This document shows, piece by piece, positions 1 to 6,568 of a stretch of 6,568 nucleotides of DNA. Below the pieces are notes generated by a model. That model was not told the DNA's origin and ran no database searches. It saw nothing but the letters and a program-made list of their open reading frames with translations. Within the stretch, counting starts at the first letter, position 1, and each line of letters starts with the position of its first letter. The DNA comes from Candidatus Aphodomonas merdavium (GTDB taxonomy: Bacteria; Bacillota; Clostridia; Christensenellales; Aristaeellaceae): contig DVLH01000038.1 in assembly GCA_018715585.1 (NCBI GenBank), forward strand, positions 1-6,568. The letters are read 5' to 3'. The position numbers were made by a program, and so were the translations under genes.

Positions 1-123
1 GGCTGCGCGTATGAGAAGGTGAGCACGCTTGCGTCGATGACGCACGTTGGCGCGACGTCCGCGCACTACAACTACACCTCCGGCAACAGCTCCCTGGCGA
101 TGCGGTTTTGTAAAGCCCGGTGA
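1..123 (+). CDS. 3' end of an unidentified protein gene (partial)
   Basis: The first frame is open from the left edge and ends at a TGA at 121-123, leaving 40 codons of C-terminus. Codon use is GC-rich and resembles the genes to the right. The visible residues include the stretch SAHYNYTSGNSS followed by LAMRF and a basic end (CKAR). The alternation of Tyr, Asn, Ser and Thr suggests a beta-rich, possibly surface or appendage-associated domain, but this is only an impression. I do not recognise the family and assign no function. The gene converges on the glycolytic operon, and its transcript would run into the hairpins between 280 and 376. Because the start lies outside the window, even the assumption that this frame is coding rests only on codon use and the lack of a stop over 40 codons. 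Confidence 0.5.
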   Translation, partial: GCAYEKVSTLASMTHVGATSAHYNYTSGNSSLAMRFCKAR

Positions 124-281
124 TGCAGGAAAAGAAGGCCGGGAAGGAAATTTCGATTAATGCCTTGGAAAAGGACGGCGCAAAGCAGGCGGCAAAGGCG
201 GACGAAAAAAGGGGTACAGCGATAGGAACCTTCGTGCTTTTTGCAGTCTCCAGCTGCTTGCAGGCGCTGTGCCGGAGGTTT

Positions 282-329
282 GCCCGGAAGGAGCATACCG
301 CGGTTTGCTCTGGGAAGGGCCGTTTTTTT
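282..329 (+). terminator. Possible weak terminator for the upstream plus-strand gene
   Basis: GAGCA at 291-295 pairs with TGCTC at 306-310. Inside this, 297-298 can pair with 303-304. An outer GCCC (282-285) can pair with GGGC (317-320) across an internal loop. The structure is followed, after CG, by seven T residues at 323-329. The imperfect stem makes it much weaker than the hairpin at 339-376. It lies about 160 bases after the TGA at 121-123, in the right orientation to end that transcript. The function is inferred. Confidence 0.35.
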
Positions 330-338
330 ACTCAAAAC

Positions 339-376
339 AAAAAGGCGTTTGGAGCATCGCTCACAAACGCCTTTTT
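339..376 (-). terminator. Intrinsic terminator of the pgk-tpiA-gpmI operon
   Basis: GGCGTTTG at 344-351 pairs perfectly with CAAACGCC at 364-371. The stem is extended by A5 (339-343) against T5 (372-376), and an inner GAGC/GCTC pairing (352-355 with 359-362) closes a 3-base loop. Read on the minus strand, the GC stem is followed by TTTTTGTTTT, a good U-tract. It begins 9 bases after the gpmI stop codon. The T5 on the plus strand means it could also stop transcription coming from the left, so it may be bidirectional. Confidence 0.88.
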
Positions 377-385
377 GAGAAGTTG

Positions 386-2320
<1,935 letters not shown>

Positions 2321-2324
2321 GCTT

Positions 2325-2337
2325 TCCTTTTGCCTCC
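2325..2337 (-). promoter_or_regulatory. Tandem ribosome binding sites for gpmI
   Basis: The 18-base tpiA-gpmI gap contains two Shine-Dalgarno-like cores on the minus strand. GGAGG (2333-2337) is 12 bases from the ATG, and AAGGA (2325-2329) is 4 bases from it. Neither has the ideal spacing of 6-9 bases found for the other three genes here. Translation may lean on coupling from tpiA, which is an inference. Confidence 0.6.
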
Positions 2338-2338
2338 G

Positions 2339-3091
2339 TTAGGCGTCATAATGGACGATTTTTGCAAAATCTTCCGCCTTCAGGCTCGCGCCGCCGATGA
2401 GCCCGCCGTCGATTTCCGGCTGGGCCATCAACCCCTTGGCGTTGCCGGGCTTCATGCTGCCGCCGTATTGGATGCGGACCTTTTGCGCCGTTTCCTGCCC
2501 GTACACGGTCGCGACGGCGTTGCGGATGACGCCGATGGTTTCGTTGGCCTGCTCGTCGGTCGCGGTCAGCCCCGTGCCGATGGCCCAAACGGGTTCGTAG
2601 GCGATGACGATCTTTTCCACTTCTTCTGCGGTCAGCCCCGTCAGCGCGATCTGCGTCTGATAGGTCACCAGCGCGTCGGTGTAGCCCGCTTCGCGCTCCT
2701 GCTTGCGTTCGCCCACGCAGACGATGGGGATCAGCCCCGCAGCGACGGCGGCGCGCACTTTTTTGTTGACGGTTTCATCCGTCTCGGCAAAATATTGCCT
2801 GCGCTCGCTATGGCCGATGATGACGTATTGTGCGCCCGCTTCCCGCAGCATGGCGGCAGAAAGTTCTCCCGTGTAGGCGCCGGACGCTTCCCAATGCATG
2901 TTTTGCAAACCTACGCCGATGTTGCTGCCCTGGGCGGCTTCCTGGACGGCTGCAAAATCCAGCGCGGGGACGCAGACGACAACCTCGCAGGCAGCGCCGG
3001 CGACGAGTGGCTTGAGCGCTTCCACGAGCGCCTTGGCTTCGGACGGGGTCTTGTTCATTTTCCAGTTGCCGGCAATGATGGGTTTTCTCAT
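2339..3091 (-). CDS. tpiA: Triosephosphate isomerase
   Basis: This encodes 250 residues, the normal length for the family. The enzyme interconverts dihydroxyacetone phosphate and glyceraldehyde 3-phosphate in glycolysis, usually as a cytosolic homodimer. The sequence shows the N-terminal AGNWKMNK with Asn9 and Lys11, the electrophile His94 in IGHSERR, the base Glu166 in AYEPVWAIGTG, the flexible loop 6 that follows it, YGGSMKPGN (209-217) and the phosphate-binding GGASL (233-237). Loop 6 reads IGTGLTAT, with Leu175 where many homologues have Lys. That residue is not catalytic. I chose the ATG at 3089-3091 because GGGAGGG sits 8 bases upstream and the protein then begins exactly where family members do. 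The open frame extends 19 codons further upstream, but that part covers the intercistronic hairpin and matches nothing in the family. It is the middle gene of the operon, 76 bases after pgk and 18 before gpmI. Confidence 0.98.
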   Translation of the reverse strand: MRKPIIAGNWKMNKTPSEAKALVEALKPLVAGAACEVVVCVPALDFAAVQEAAQGSNIGVGLQNMHWEASGAYTGELSAAMLREAGAQYVIIGHSERRQYFAETDETVNKKVRAAVAAGLIPIVCVGERKQEREAGYTDALVTYQTQIALTGLTAEEVEKIVIAYEPVWAIGTGLTATDEQANETIGVIRNAVATVYGQETAQKVRIQYGGSMKPGNAKGLMAQPEIDGGLIGGASLKAEDFAKIVHYDA

Positions 3092-3099
3092 GCGCAATT

Positions 3100-3106
3100 C
3101 CCTCCC
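3100..3106 (-). promoter_or_regulatory. Ribosome binding site that fixes the tpiA start
   Basis: GGGAGGG on the minus strand lies 8 bases from the ATG at 3091. It supports that start over an in-frame ATG 57 bases further upstream, which lies beyond the intercistronic hairpin. Confidence 0.88.
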
Positions 3107-3118
3107 AATTTCCTTGGC

Positions 3119-3144
3119 AAGGGCCGCGCAAGCGCGCGGCCCTT
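3119..3144 (-). other. Intercistronic GC-rich hairpin between pgk and tpiA
   Basis: AAGGGCCGCGC (3119-3129) is perfectly complementary to GCGCGGCCCTT (3134-3144), giving an 11-bp stem with a 4-base loop. In the operon transcript it falls 23 bases after the pgk stop and 12 bases before the tpiA Shine-Dalgarno. No T-run follows it on either strand, so it is not a typical intrinsic terminator. Plausible roles are 3'-end protection or processing of pgk mRNA, partial attenuation, or setting the pgk:tpiA expression ratio. The stem is seen directly; the role is inference. Confidence 0.75.
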
Positions 3145-3167
3145 TCAATGGTGTGAAAATGACGGCG

Positions 3168-4358
3168 TTATTCGTCCTTGTCGTTCAAAGCGGCAATGCC
3201 GGGCAGCTCGATGCCCTCCAGGAACTCCAGCGAGGCGCCGCCGCCGGTGGAGACGTGCGTCACCTTGTCGGCCAGGCCCATCTGCGTCACGGCCGCGGCG
3301 CTGTCGCCGCCGCCGATGATGGTTACGCCGGGGTTGTTGGCGACGGCTTCGGCAACGGCGCGGGTGCCCACGGCAAAGGTGGGAAACTCGAACACGCCCA
3401 CCGGGCCGTTCCAGATGATCGTCTTGGCGCGGGCGATTTCGCCTGCGAAGATCTCGCGCGTGACGGGGCCGATGTCGAAGCCTTCAAACCCGTCGGGGAT
3501 TTCCTGGCTGTGCACGGTGATGTGCAGGCAGTCGTTGCGGAAGGCGTTGCCCGCCTCGTTGTCCACGGGCAGCACGATGCGCACGCCCTTGTAGGCCGCC
3601 TTGGCCAGCAGCTCCTTGGCCAGGTCCATCTTATCGTCCTCATGGATGGAGTTGCCGATATGGCCGCCCATCGCTTTCTGGAACGTATAGGCCATGCCGC
3701 CACCGATGATCAGCACGTCCACCTTGTTGAGCAGGTTATTGATGACGCCGATCTTGTCGGAGATCTTGCTGCCGCCAATGATGGCCAGGAACGGATGCTC
3801 CGGATTTTCCAGCGCCTTGCCCATGATGGAGATTTCCTTGCCGATGAGGAAGCCGGCGACGGCGGGCAGGTAGTGGGCGACGCCTTCGGTGGAGGCGTGC
3901 GCGCGGTGGGCCGTGCCAAACGCGTCGTTGACGTAGATTTCCGCCAGGCTTGCCAGCTGTTTGGCGAATTCGGGGTCATTCTTCGTCTCTTCCTTGTGGA
4001 AGCGGACGTTTTCAATGAGCATCACGTCGCCGTCCTGCAACGATTCGGCCAGCTGATGCGCGGAAGGACCGATGACATCCTCGGCGAGCGGAACGGGTTT
4101 TTCCAGCAGCTCGCTAAGGCGGGCGGCAACGGGTTTCAGCGAAAACTCGGGCTTAAACTCACCCTTGGGGCGGCCCAGATGCGAGCAAAGGATGACGCGC
4201 GCGCCGTGCTCCATTAAATAACGGATGGTGGGCAGTGCGGCAACGATGCGGTTATCGTTGGTGATTTTGCCTTTTTCGTTGAGGGGGACGTTAAAATCGC
4301 AGCGGACGAGTACCCGCTTGCCTTGTACGTTAATGTCTTCAATCGTCTTTTTGTTCAT
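3168..4358 (-). CDS. pgk: Phosphoglycerate kinase
   Basis: This encodes 396 residues, the standard bacterial length. The enzyme transfers the acyl phosphate of 1,3-bisphosphoglycerate to ADP, making ATP and 3-phosphoglycerate in the cytosol. The N-terminal substrate-binding domain shows RCDFNVP (19-25), Arg37, SHLGRP (59-64), NVRF with Arg119 and DAFGTAHRAHAS (145-156). The C-terminal nucleotide-binding domain shows GGSKISDK (195-202), GGGMAYTF (219-226), NGPVGVFE (317-324), GGGDSAAAV (349-357) and STGGGASLE (370-378). All expected signature segments are present and nothing looks truncated. The start ATG at 4356-4358 has AAAGGAG 9 bases upstream and gives the usual N-terminus, MNKKTIEDI. It is the first gene of the operon, and its product's substrate and product connect directly to the two downstream enzymes. 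The gene usually found before it in Firmicutes, gap, is absent: dnaX diverges from it instead. A promoter is visible about 60 bases upstream. Confidence 0.99.
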   Translation of the reverse strand: MNKKTIEDINVQGKRVLVRCDFNVPLNEKGKITNDNRIVAALPTIRYLMEHGARVILCSHLGRPKGEFKPEFSLKPVAARLSELLEKPVPLAEDVIGPSAHQLAESLQDGDVMLIENVRFHKEETKNDPEFAKQLASLAEIYVNDAFGTAHRAHASTEGVAHYLPAVAGFLIGKEISIMGKALENPEHPFLAIIGGSKISDKIGVINNLLNKVDVLIIGGGMAYTFQKAMGGHIGNSIHEDDKMDLAKELLAKAAYKGVRIVLPVDNEAGNAFRNDCLHITVHSQEIPDGFEGFDIGPVTREIFAGEIARAKTIIWNGPVGVFEFPTFAVGTRAVAEAVANNPGVTIIGGGDSAAAVTQMGLADKVTHVSTGGGASLEFLEGIELPGIAALNDKDE

Positions 4359-4367
4359 TTCGGCATG

Positions 4368-4374
4368 CTCCTTT
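4368..4374 (-). promoter_or_regulatory. Ribosome binding site of pgk
   Basis: AAAGGAG on the minus strand lies 9 bases before the ATG at 4358. The leader between the predicted transcription start and this site is strikingly A-rich. Confidence 0.85.
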
Positions 4375-4414
4375 GCTTTATCGTTTTCTTATTTTTATCT
4401 TCTGGCTGTTAAAT

Positions 4415-4443
4415 ATCTTACCACATTTTAGCAGCGCTGACAA
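4415..4443 (-). promoter_or_regulatory. Predicted sigma-70-type promoter of the pgk-tpiA-gpmI operon
   Basis: On the minus strand, TTGTCA (4438-4443; 5 of 6 to TTGACA) and TAAGAT (4415-4420; 4 of 6 to TATAAT) are separated by exactly 17 bases. TGG immediately precedes the -10 box and matches the extended -10 TGN. Transcription would start near 4408, giving a leader of about 50 bases before the pgk ATG. The overlapping TAAAAT further upstream has no good -35 partner. This is a match by eye, not mapped. Confidence 0.65.
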
Positions 4444-4459
4444 ATGTTTTCTGCGATTT

Positions 4460-4480
4460 GCCCCGCCCTGCGGCGCGGGC
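4460..4480. repeat. GC-rich inverted repeat between the divergent promoters
   Basis: GCCC (4460-4463) and CGCC (4464-4467) pair with GGCG (4472-4475) and GGGC (4477-4480). This gives eight pairs with one bulged base (4476) and a 4-base centre. The dyad abuts the -35 box of the dnaX promoter and sits 16 bases beyond the -35 box of the pgk promoter. It is therefore placed where a regulator could affect either gene. No known operator (CcpA cre, Rex or CggR type) was recognised, so an operator role is speculative, and chance symmetry in GC-rich DNA is possible. Confidence 0.35.
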
Positions 4481-4509
4481 TTTACATCGCTTTTCGGCTG
4501 TGCCATAAT
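4481..4509 (+). promoter_or_regulatory. Predicted sigma-70-type promoter of dnaX
   Basis: TTTACA (4481-4486; 5 of 6 to TTGACA) is followed after exactly 17 bases by CATAAT (4504-4509; 5 of 6 to TATAAT). TGC immediately precedes the -10 box, as in an extended -10 promoter. The expected start is near 4516, leaving a leader of roughly 37 bases before the ATG at 4554. The position also argues against translation from the in-frame ATG at 4524, which would be almost at the transcript's 5' end. Confidence 0.72.
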
Positions 4510-4540
4510 ACTCCCTGTCGGGCATGCCGCCCAAAGAAAC

Positions 4541-4547
4541 GGGAGGG
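4541..4547 (+). promoter_or_regulatory. Ribosome binding site that fixes the dnaX start
   Basis: GGGAGGG lies 6 bases before the ATG at 4554. The alternative in-frame ATG at 4524 has no such site, so the shorter protein is preferred. Confidence 0.88.
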
Positions 4548-4553
4548 ACAAAC

Positions 4554-6176
4554 ATGGCAACGCAGGCGCTTTACCGCACATGGAGACCGGCGCGCTTTTC
4601 GGATGTGGTGGGGCAGGAGGCCGTGGTGACGACGCTGAAAAATCAAGCGGCGTCTGGGAGGATCGGCCATGCCTACCTGTTTTGCGGCAGCCGCGGCACG
4701 GGCAAGACGAGCAGCGCAAAAATCTTTGCGCGCGCCGTCAACTGCGAAAACCCGCAAAACGGCGAGCCGTGCGGGAGCTGCGCAACCTGCCGCGCGCTCG
4801 CGGACGAAAAGTGCCTGGACGTTGTGGAAATCGACGCCGCGTCCAACAACGGCGTGGACGAGATTCGCGACCTGCGCGACAAGATCAAATACCCGCCACA
4901 ACAGGCAAAATACCGGGTGTACATCATTGACGAGGTGCACATGCTCTCGCCGGGCGCATTCAACGCCCTTTTAAAGACGCTGGAGGAGCCGCCGGGACAT
5001 GCGCTGTTCATCCTGGCTACGACGGAGCCGCAAAAACTGCCGGCCACCGTCCTTTCCCGCTGCCAGCGCTACGATTTCCACCGCATTGCCGCCCGGACGA
5101 TTGCCAAGCGGCTGGAAGAGGTTTGCCGCGGCGAAGGGGTGGACGTTTCGCAGGAAGCGCTGCTTTCCATCGCCCGCACGGCGGAAGGGGGCATGCGCGA
5201 CGCGCTGAGCCTGCTGGATATGTGCCTTGCCTACGGCGGCGGTTCCGTCGACGAGGCGCTCGTGCGCGAAGTGCTGGGCGCAAGCGATAGGGCTTTTTTG
5301 TTCTCGTTTGCACAGGCCCTTTTGGACGGCGATGCTGCGGCCGCTGTGCGCGGCGTGGATAAGCTCATGCGCGAGGGACGCGAACCGCAGGTGTTCGCCC
5401 GGGACCTGACCGGCCATCTTCGCGCGCTGCTGCTGGCGCAGGCGTGCGGCGGGGAGCTGGCGGATCTGCTGGAGGTGACGGATGAGGATGCGCAGCGCTA
5501 CGCCGAGCAGGCAAAAGGCGTAGGGCGCGAACGGCTTTTGTGGCTGCTCGATCAGTTTCTCGGCGTGGAGAGCGACATGAAATGGACGTCGCGCCCGCGC
5601 GTGGCGCTGGAGGTTGCGGCCGTGCGTGCGTGCCTTCCCGAAAAGGAACCGCGCTGGGACGCGCTGGCCGCGCGCTTGGAACTGCTGGAAAAGCGCGTGG
5701 CGGACGGCGCGGCGCTCGGCCCCGCAATGCAGGCCGCCGCGCCGCAAGCGTCGGCGCAGGCGCCGGATGGGCCGGCCCGTGCGGCGGCAAAGCCCGCGCG
5801 CGTTCCGGAGAAAAAAGCGCCCGGCCCGCAGCCGGAGCGGCCGACGGACGGGGCGCAGATCTGGGAACGGGCCTTGCAGGAAATCCGCAAGGATATCAAG
5901 CTTTTTGCTCCGCTGCATTACGGCCGATTTGCCGGGCTCGACGGGGATGTGGCGCACATCGAGTTTCCCAAGGGCGCAGAGGTATACCGCAACATGCTGC
6001 TTGCGGCGGGGCGCGCGCAGCGCGTGGAGGAGGCGCTTTCACAGGCTGCCGGGCGGCCCGTCAAAGCGGATTTCGTCATGGAGGCGGAAAAGAAAAAAGC
6101 CTCCGGCGCACAGCAGGCGCTTTCGGCCGTGTTTGACGCGTTCGGCAGGGAGAACGTGCAGGTGGTGGACGAATAA
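4554..6176 (+). CDS. dnaX: DNA polymerase III subunit gamma/tau (clamp-loader ATPase)
   Basis: This encodes 540 residues. DnaX is the AAA+ motor of the clamp loader, which with delta and delta-prime opens the beta clamp and places it on primed DNA at the replication fork. The N-terminus ALYRTWRP, Walker A GSRGTGKTS (45-53), the zinc-binding cysteines 64, 73, 76 and 79, Walker B IIDEVH with Asp126 and Glu127, the sensor-1 region ATTEPQKLP (155-163), the SRC motif with arginine finger Arg169, and sensor-2 Arg215 in EGGMRDALS are all present. A helical clamp-loader/oligomerisation domain follows to about 360. Next come a short charged helix (about 366-382) and an Ala/Pro-rich linker (about 385-430). 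The C-terminal domain (about 434-510) is of the Firmicutes DnaX type and includes IWERALQEI and HIEFPKGAEVYR. No E. coli-like A AAA AAG frameshift heptamer in the right phase is seen, so a single full-length tau-like product is expected. It diverges from pgk, from its own promoter. The frequent partners recR and ybaB do not follow; a convergent gene does. Confidence 0.98.
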   Translation: MATQALYRTWRPARFSDVVGQEAVVTTLKNQAASGRIGHAYLFCGSRGTGKTSSAKIFARAVNCENPQNGEPCGSCATCRALADEKCLDVVEIDAASNNGVDEIRDLRDKIKYPPQQAKYRVYIIDEVHMLSPGAFNALLKTLEEPPGHALFILATTEPQKLPATVLSRCQRYDFHRIAARTIAKRLEEVCRGEGVDVSQEALLSIARTAEGGMRDALSLLDMCLAYGGGSVDEALVREVLGASDRAFLFSFAQALLDGDAAAAVRGVDKLMREGREPQVFARDLTGHLRALLLAQACGGELADLLEVTDEDAQRYAEQAKGVGRERLLWLLDQFLGVESDMKWTSRPRVALEVAAVRACLPEKEPRWDALAARLELLEKRVADGAALGPAMQAAAPQASAQAPDGPARAAAKPARVPEKKAPGPQPERPTDGAQIWERALQEIRKDIKLFAPLHYGRFAGLDGDVAHIEFPKGAEVYRNMLLAAGRAQRVEEALSQAAGRPVKADFVMEAEKKKASGAQQALSAVFDAFGRENVQVVDE

Positions 6177-6178
6177 GC

Positions 6179-6568
6179 TTACCAATGCGCGCGTAGCGCG
6201 TTTGGCAGGATCTCAACCTGCGCGCTGTCCATGGGCAGGATTTCGCCGTCGATGTTCAGGCGCATGCCGGCGCAGCGAATGGTTGCGCGGCGGCAAGAGC
6301 GCATCTGCGCGCCAGGAATGCGCATTACGTTTCCGCCGAGTAGGCGGCCCAGCTGGAAAGGCATGCGCCAGTTGGGCAGGCGGTCTACGGTGATGACGGT
6401 GAGCAGGCCGTCGTCCACCTTTGCCATCGGCGCGATAGGGATGCCCCCGCCGATGAAGCGGCCGTTGGCGAGCGAGACGACGAGCAGCTTTCGGCAAATG
6501 CGCTCGCCGTCGATGACGGCTTCAATCTCGGGTGGGCGGAACGTGACGACCGTACACAGCACGCCCCA
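6179..6568 (-). CDS. YegS/DagK-family lipid kinase, C-terminal part (partial)
   Basis: The minus strand is open from the right edge to a TAA at 6179-6181, giving the last 129 residues. They match the C-terminal lobe of the diacylglycerol kinase-like lipid kinases (YegS, BmrU, DgkB group). Visible are an ANGRFIGGG segment, followed by IAPMAKVDDG with the Asp-Gly pair typical of the family, then a beta-rich stretch, and the near-terminal LNIDGE with the usual short strand after it. Such enzymes phosphorylate diacylglycerol or related lipids at the membrane with ATP. The nucleotide-binding GGDGT motif of the N-terminal lobe would lie outside the window, so substrate and activity cannot be judged. 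The GTG at 6562 could be read as a start, but family sequence continues upstream of it and it is almost certainly internal. It ends tail-to-tail with dnaX. The family assignment is from recognised motifs only. Confidence 0.83.
   Translation of the reverse strand, partial: WGVLCTVVTFRPPEIEAVIDGERICRKLLVVSLANGRFIGGGIPIAPMAKVDDGLLTVITVDRLPNWRMPFQLGRLLGGNVMRIPGAQMRSCRRATIRCAGMRLNIDGEILPMDSAQVEILPNALRAHW
6182..6205. other. Hairpin at the dnaX / lipid kinase convergence point
   Basis: CGCGC (6188-6192) pairs with GCGCG (6196-6200) around a 3-base loop. The stem extends by a G·T pair (6187/6201) and, past one bulged base (6186), by CCAA (6182-6185) with TTGG (6202-6205). It lies 5 bases after the dnaX stop and covers the last codons of the lipid kinase gene. 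No T-run follows on either strand, so it is at best a weak or factor-assisted terminator. It is the only strong hairpin I noticed near this tail-to-tail junction. Confidence 0.4.

Noticed and set aside
72..335. An 87-codon minus-strand frame in the left intergenic region
   Set aside because: It starts with TTG inside terminator sequence without a ribosome binding site, overlaps the left-edge gene, and has no recognisable features.
3092..3148. A 19-codon longer N-terminus for tpiA
   Set aside because: It would translate through the intercistronic hairpin and precede the conserved family N-terminus. The GGGAGGG at 3100-3106 clearly serves the ATG at 3091.
2898..4217. A 439-codon plus-strand frame antisense to pgk and tpiA
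   Set aside because: It has the same origin as the other antisense frame. It has no suitable start context or family resemblance, while pgk on the other strand is unambiguous.
4524..4553. A 10-codon longer N-terminus for dnaX
   Set aside because: There is no ribosome binding site, the ATG lies only about 8 bases after the predicted transcription start, and the family N-terminus begins at 4554.
5811..5816. A run of six A in the dnaX linker (codons 420-421), near where E. coli dnaX frameshifts, with a second at 6093-6098
   Set aside because: The A-run starts on a codon boundary, so the A AAA AAG phase needed for tandem -1 slippage is absent. Six A residues are short for transcriptional slippage. 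The shifted frames stay open for a long way and do not give a short gamma product.

Overview
The window looks like ordinary chromosome from a GC-rich (about 60% by eye) Gram-positive-type bacterium, most likely of the Clostridia or a related Firmicutes lineage. The clues are a pgk-tpiA-gpmI glycolytic cluster in the usual Firmicutes order, a compact DnaX of about 540 residues with a Firmicutes-style C-terminal domain, strong GGAGG-type ribosome binding sites, and classical sigma-70-type promoters. The lineage is inferred from style and not from a database match.

Layout: bases 1-123 are the 3' end of an unrecognised plus-strand gene. Bases 124-385 are non-coding as far as I can tell and carry two hairpins with T-tracts, one of them a strong terminator for the operon arriving from the right. 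Bases 386-4358 are a three-gene minus-strand operon read pgk, then tpiA, then gpmI. It encodes the lower-glycolysis steps phosphoglycerate kinase, triosephosphate isomerase and cofactor-independent phosphoglycerate mutase. Neither gap nor eno is adjacent: the operon has its own promoter just before pgk and a terminator just after gpmI. Bases 4359-4553 are a divergent promoter region. Bases 4554-6176 on the plus strand are dnaX, the clamp-loader subunit of DNA polymerase III. Bases 6179-6568 on the minus strand are the C-terminal part of a YegS/DagK-type lipid kinase that runs off the right edge. It ends tail-to-tail with dnaX with a 2-base gap.

The most notable point is that the gpmI product is 644 residues, not the usual roughly 510. 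A complete RidA (YjgF/UK114) imine/enamine deaminase domain is fused in frame after a full-length GpmI. The catalytic residues of both halves are present. This joins a glycolytic mutase to a metabolite-damage-control enzyme in one polypeptide. Other points worth a look are a perfect 11-bp hairpin between pgk and tpiA, a pair of well-formed divergent promoters separated by a GC-rich dyad, and the nested stop codons at the dnaX/lipid kinase junction. I see no RNA gene, mobile element, CRISPR array or other accessory system.
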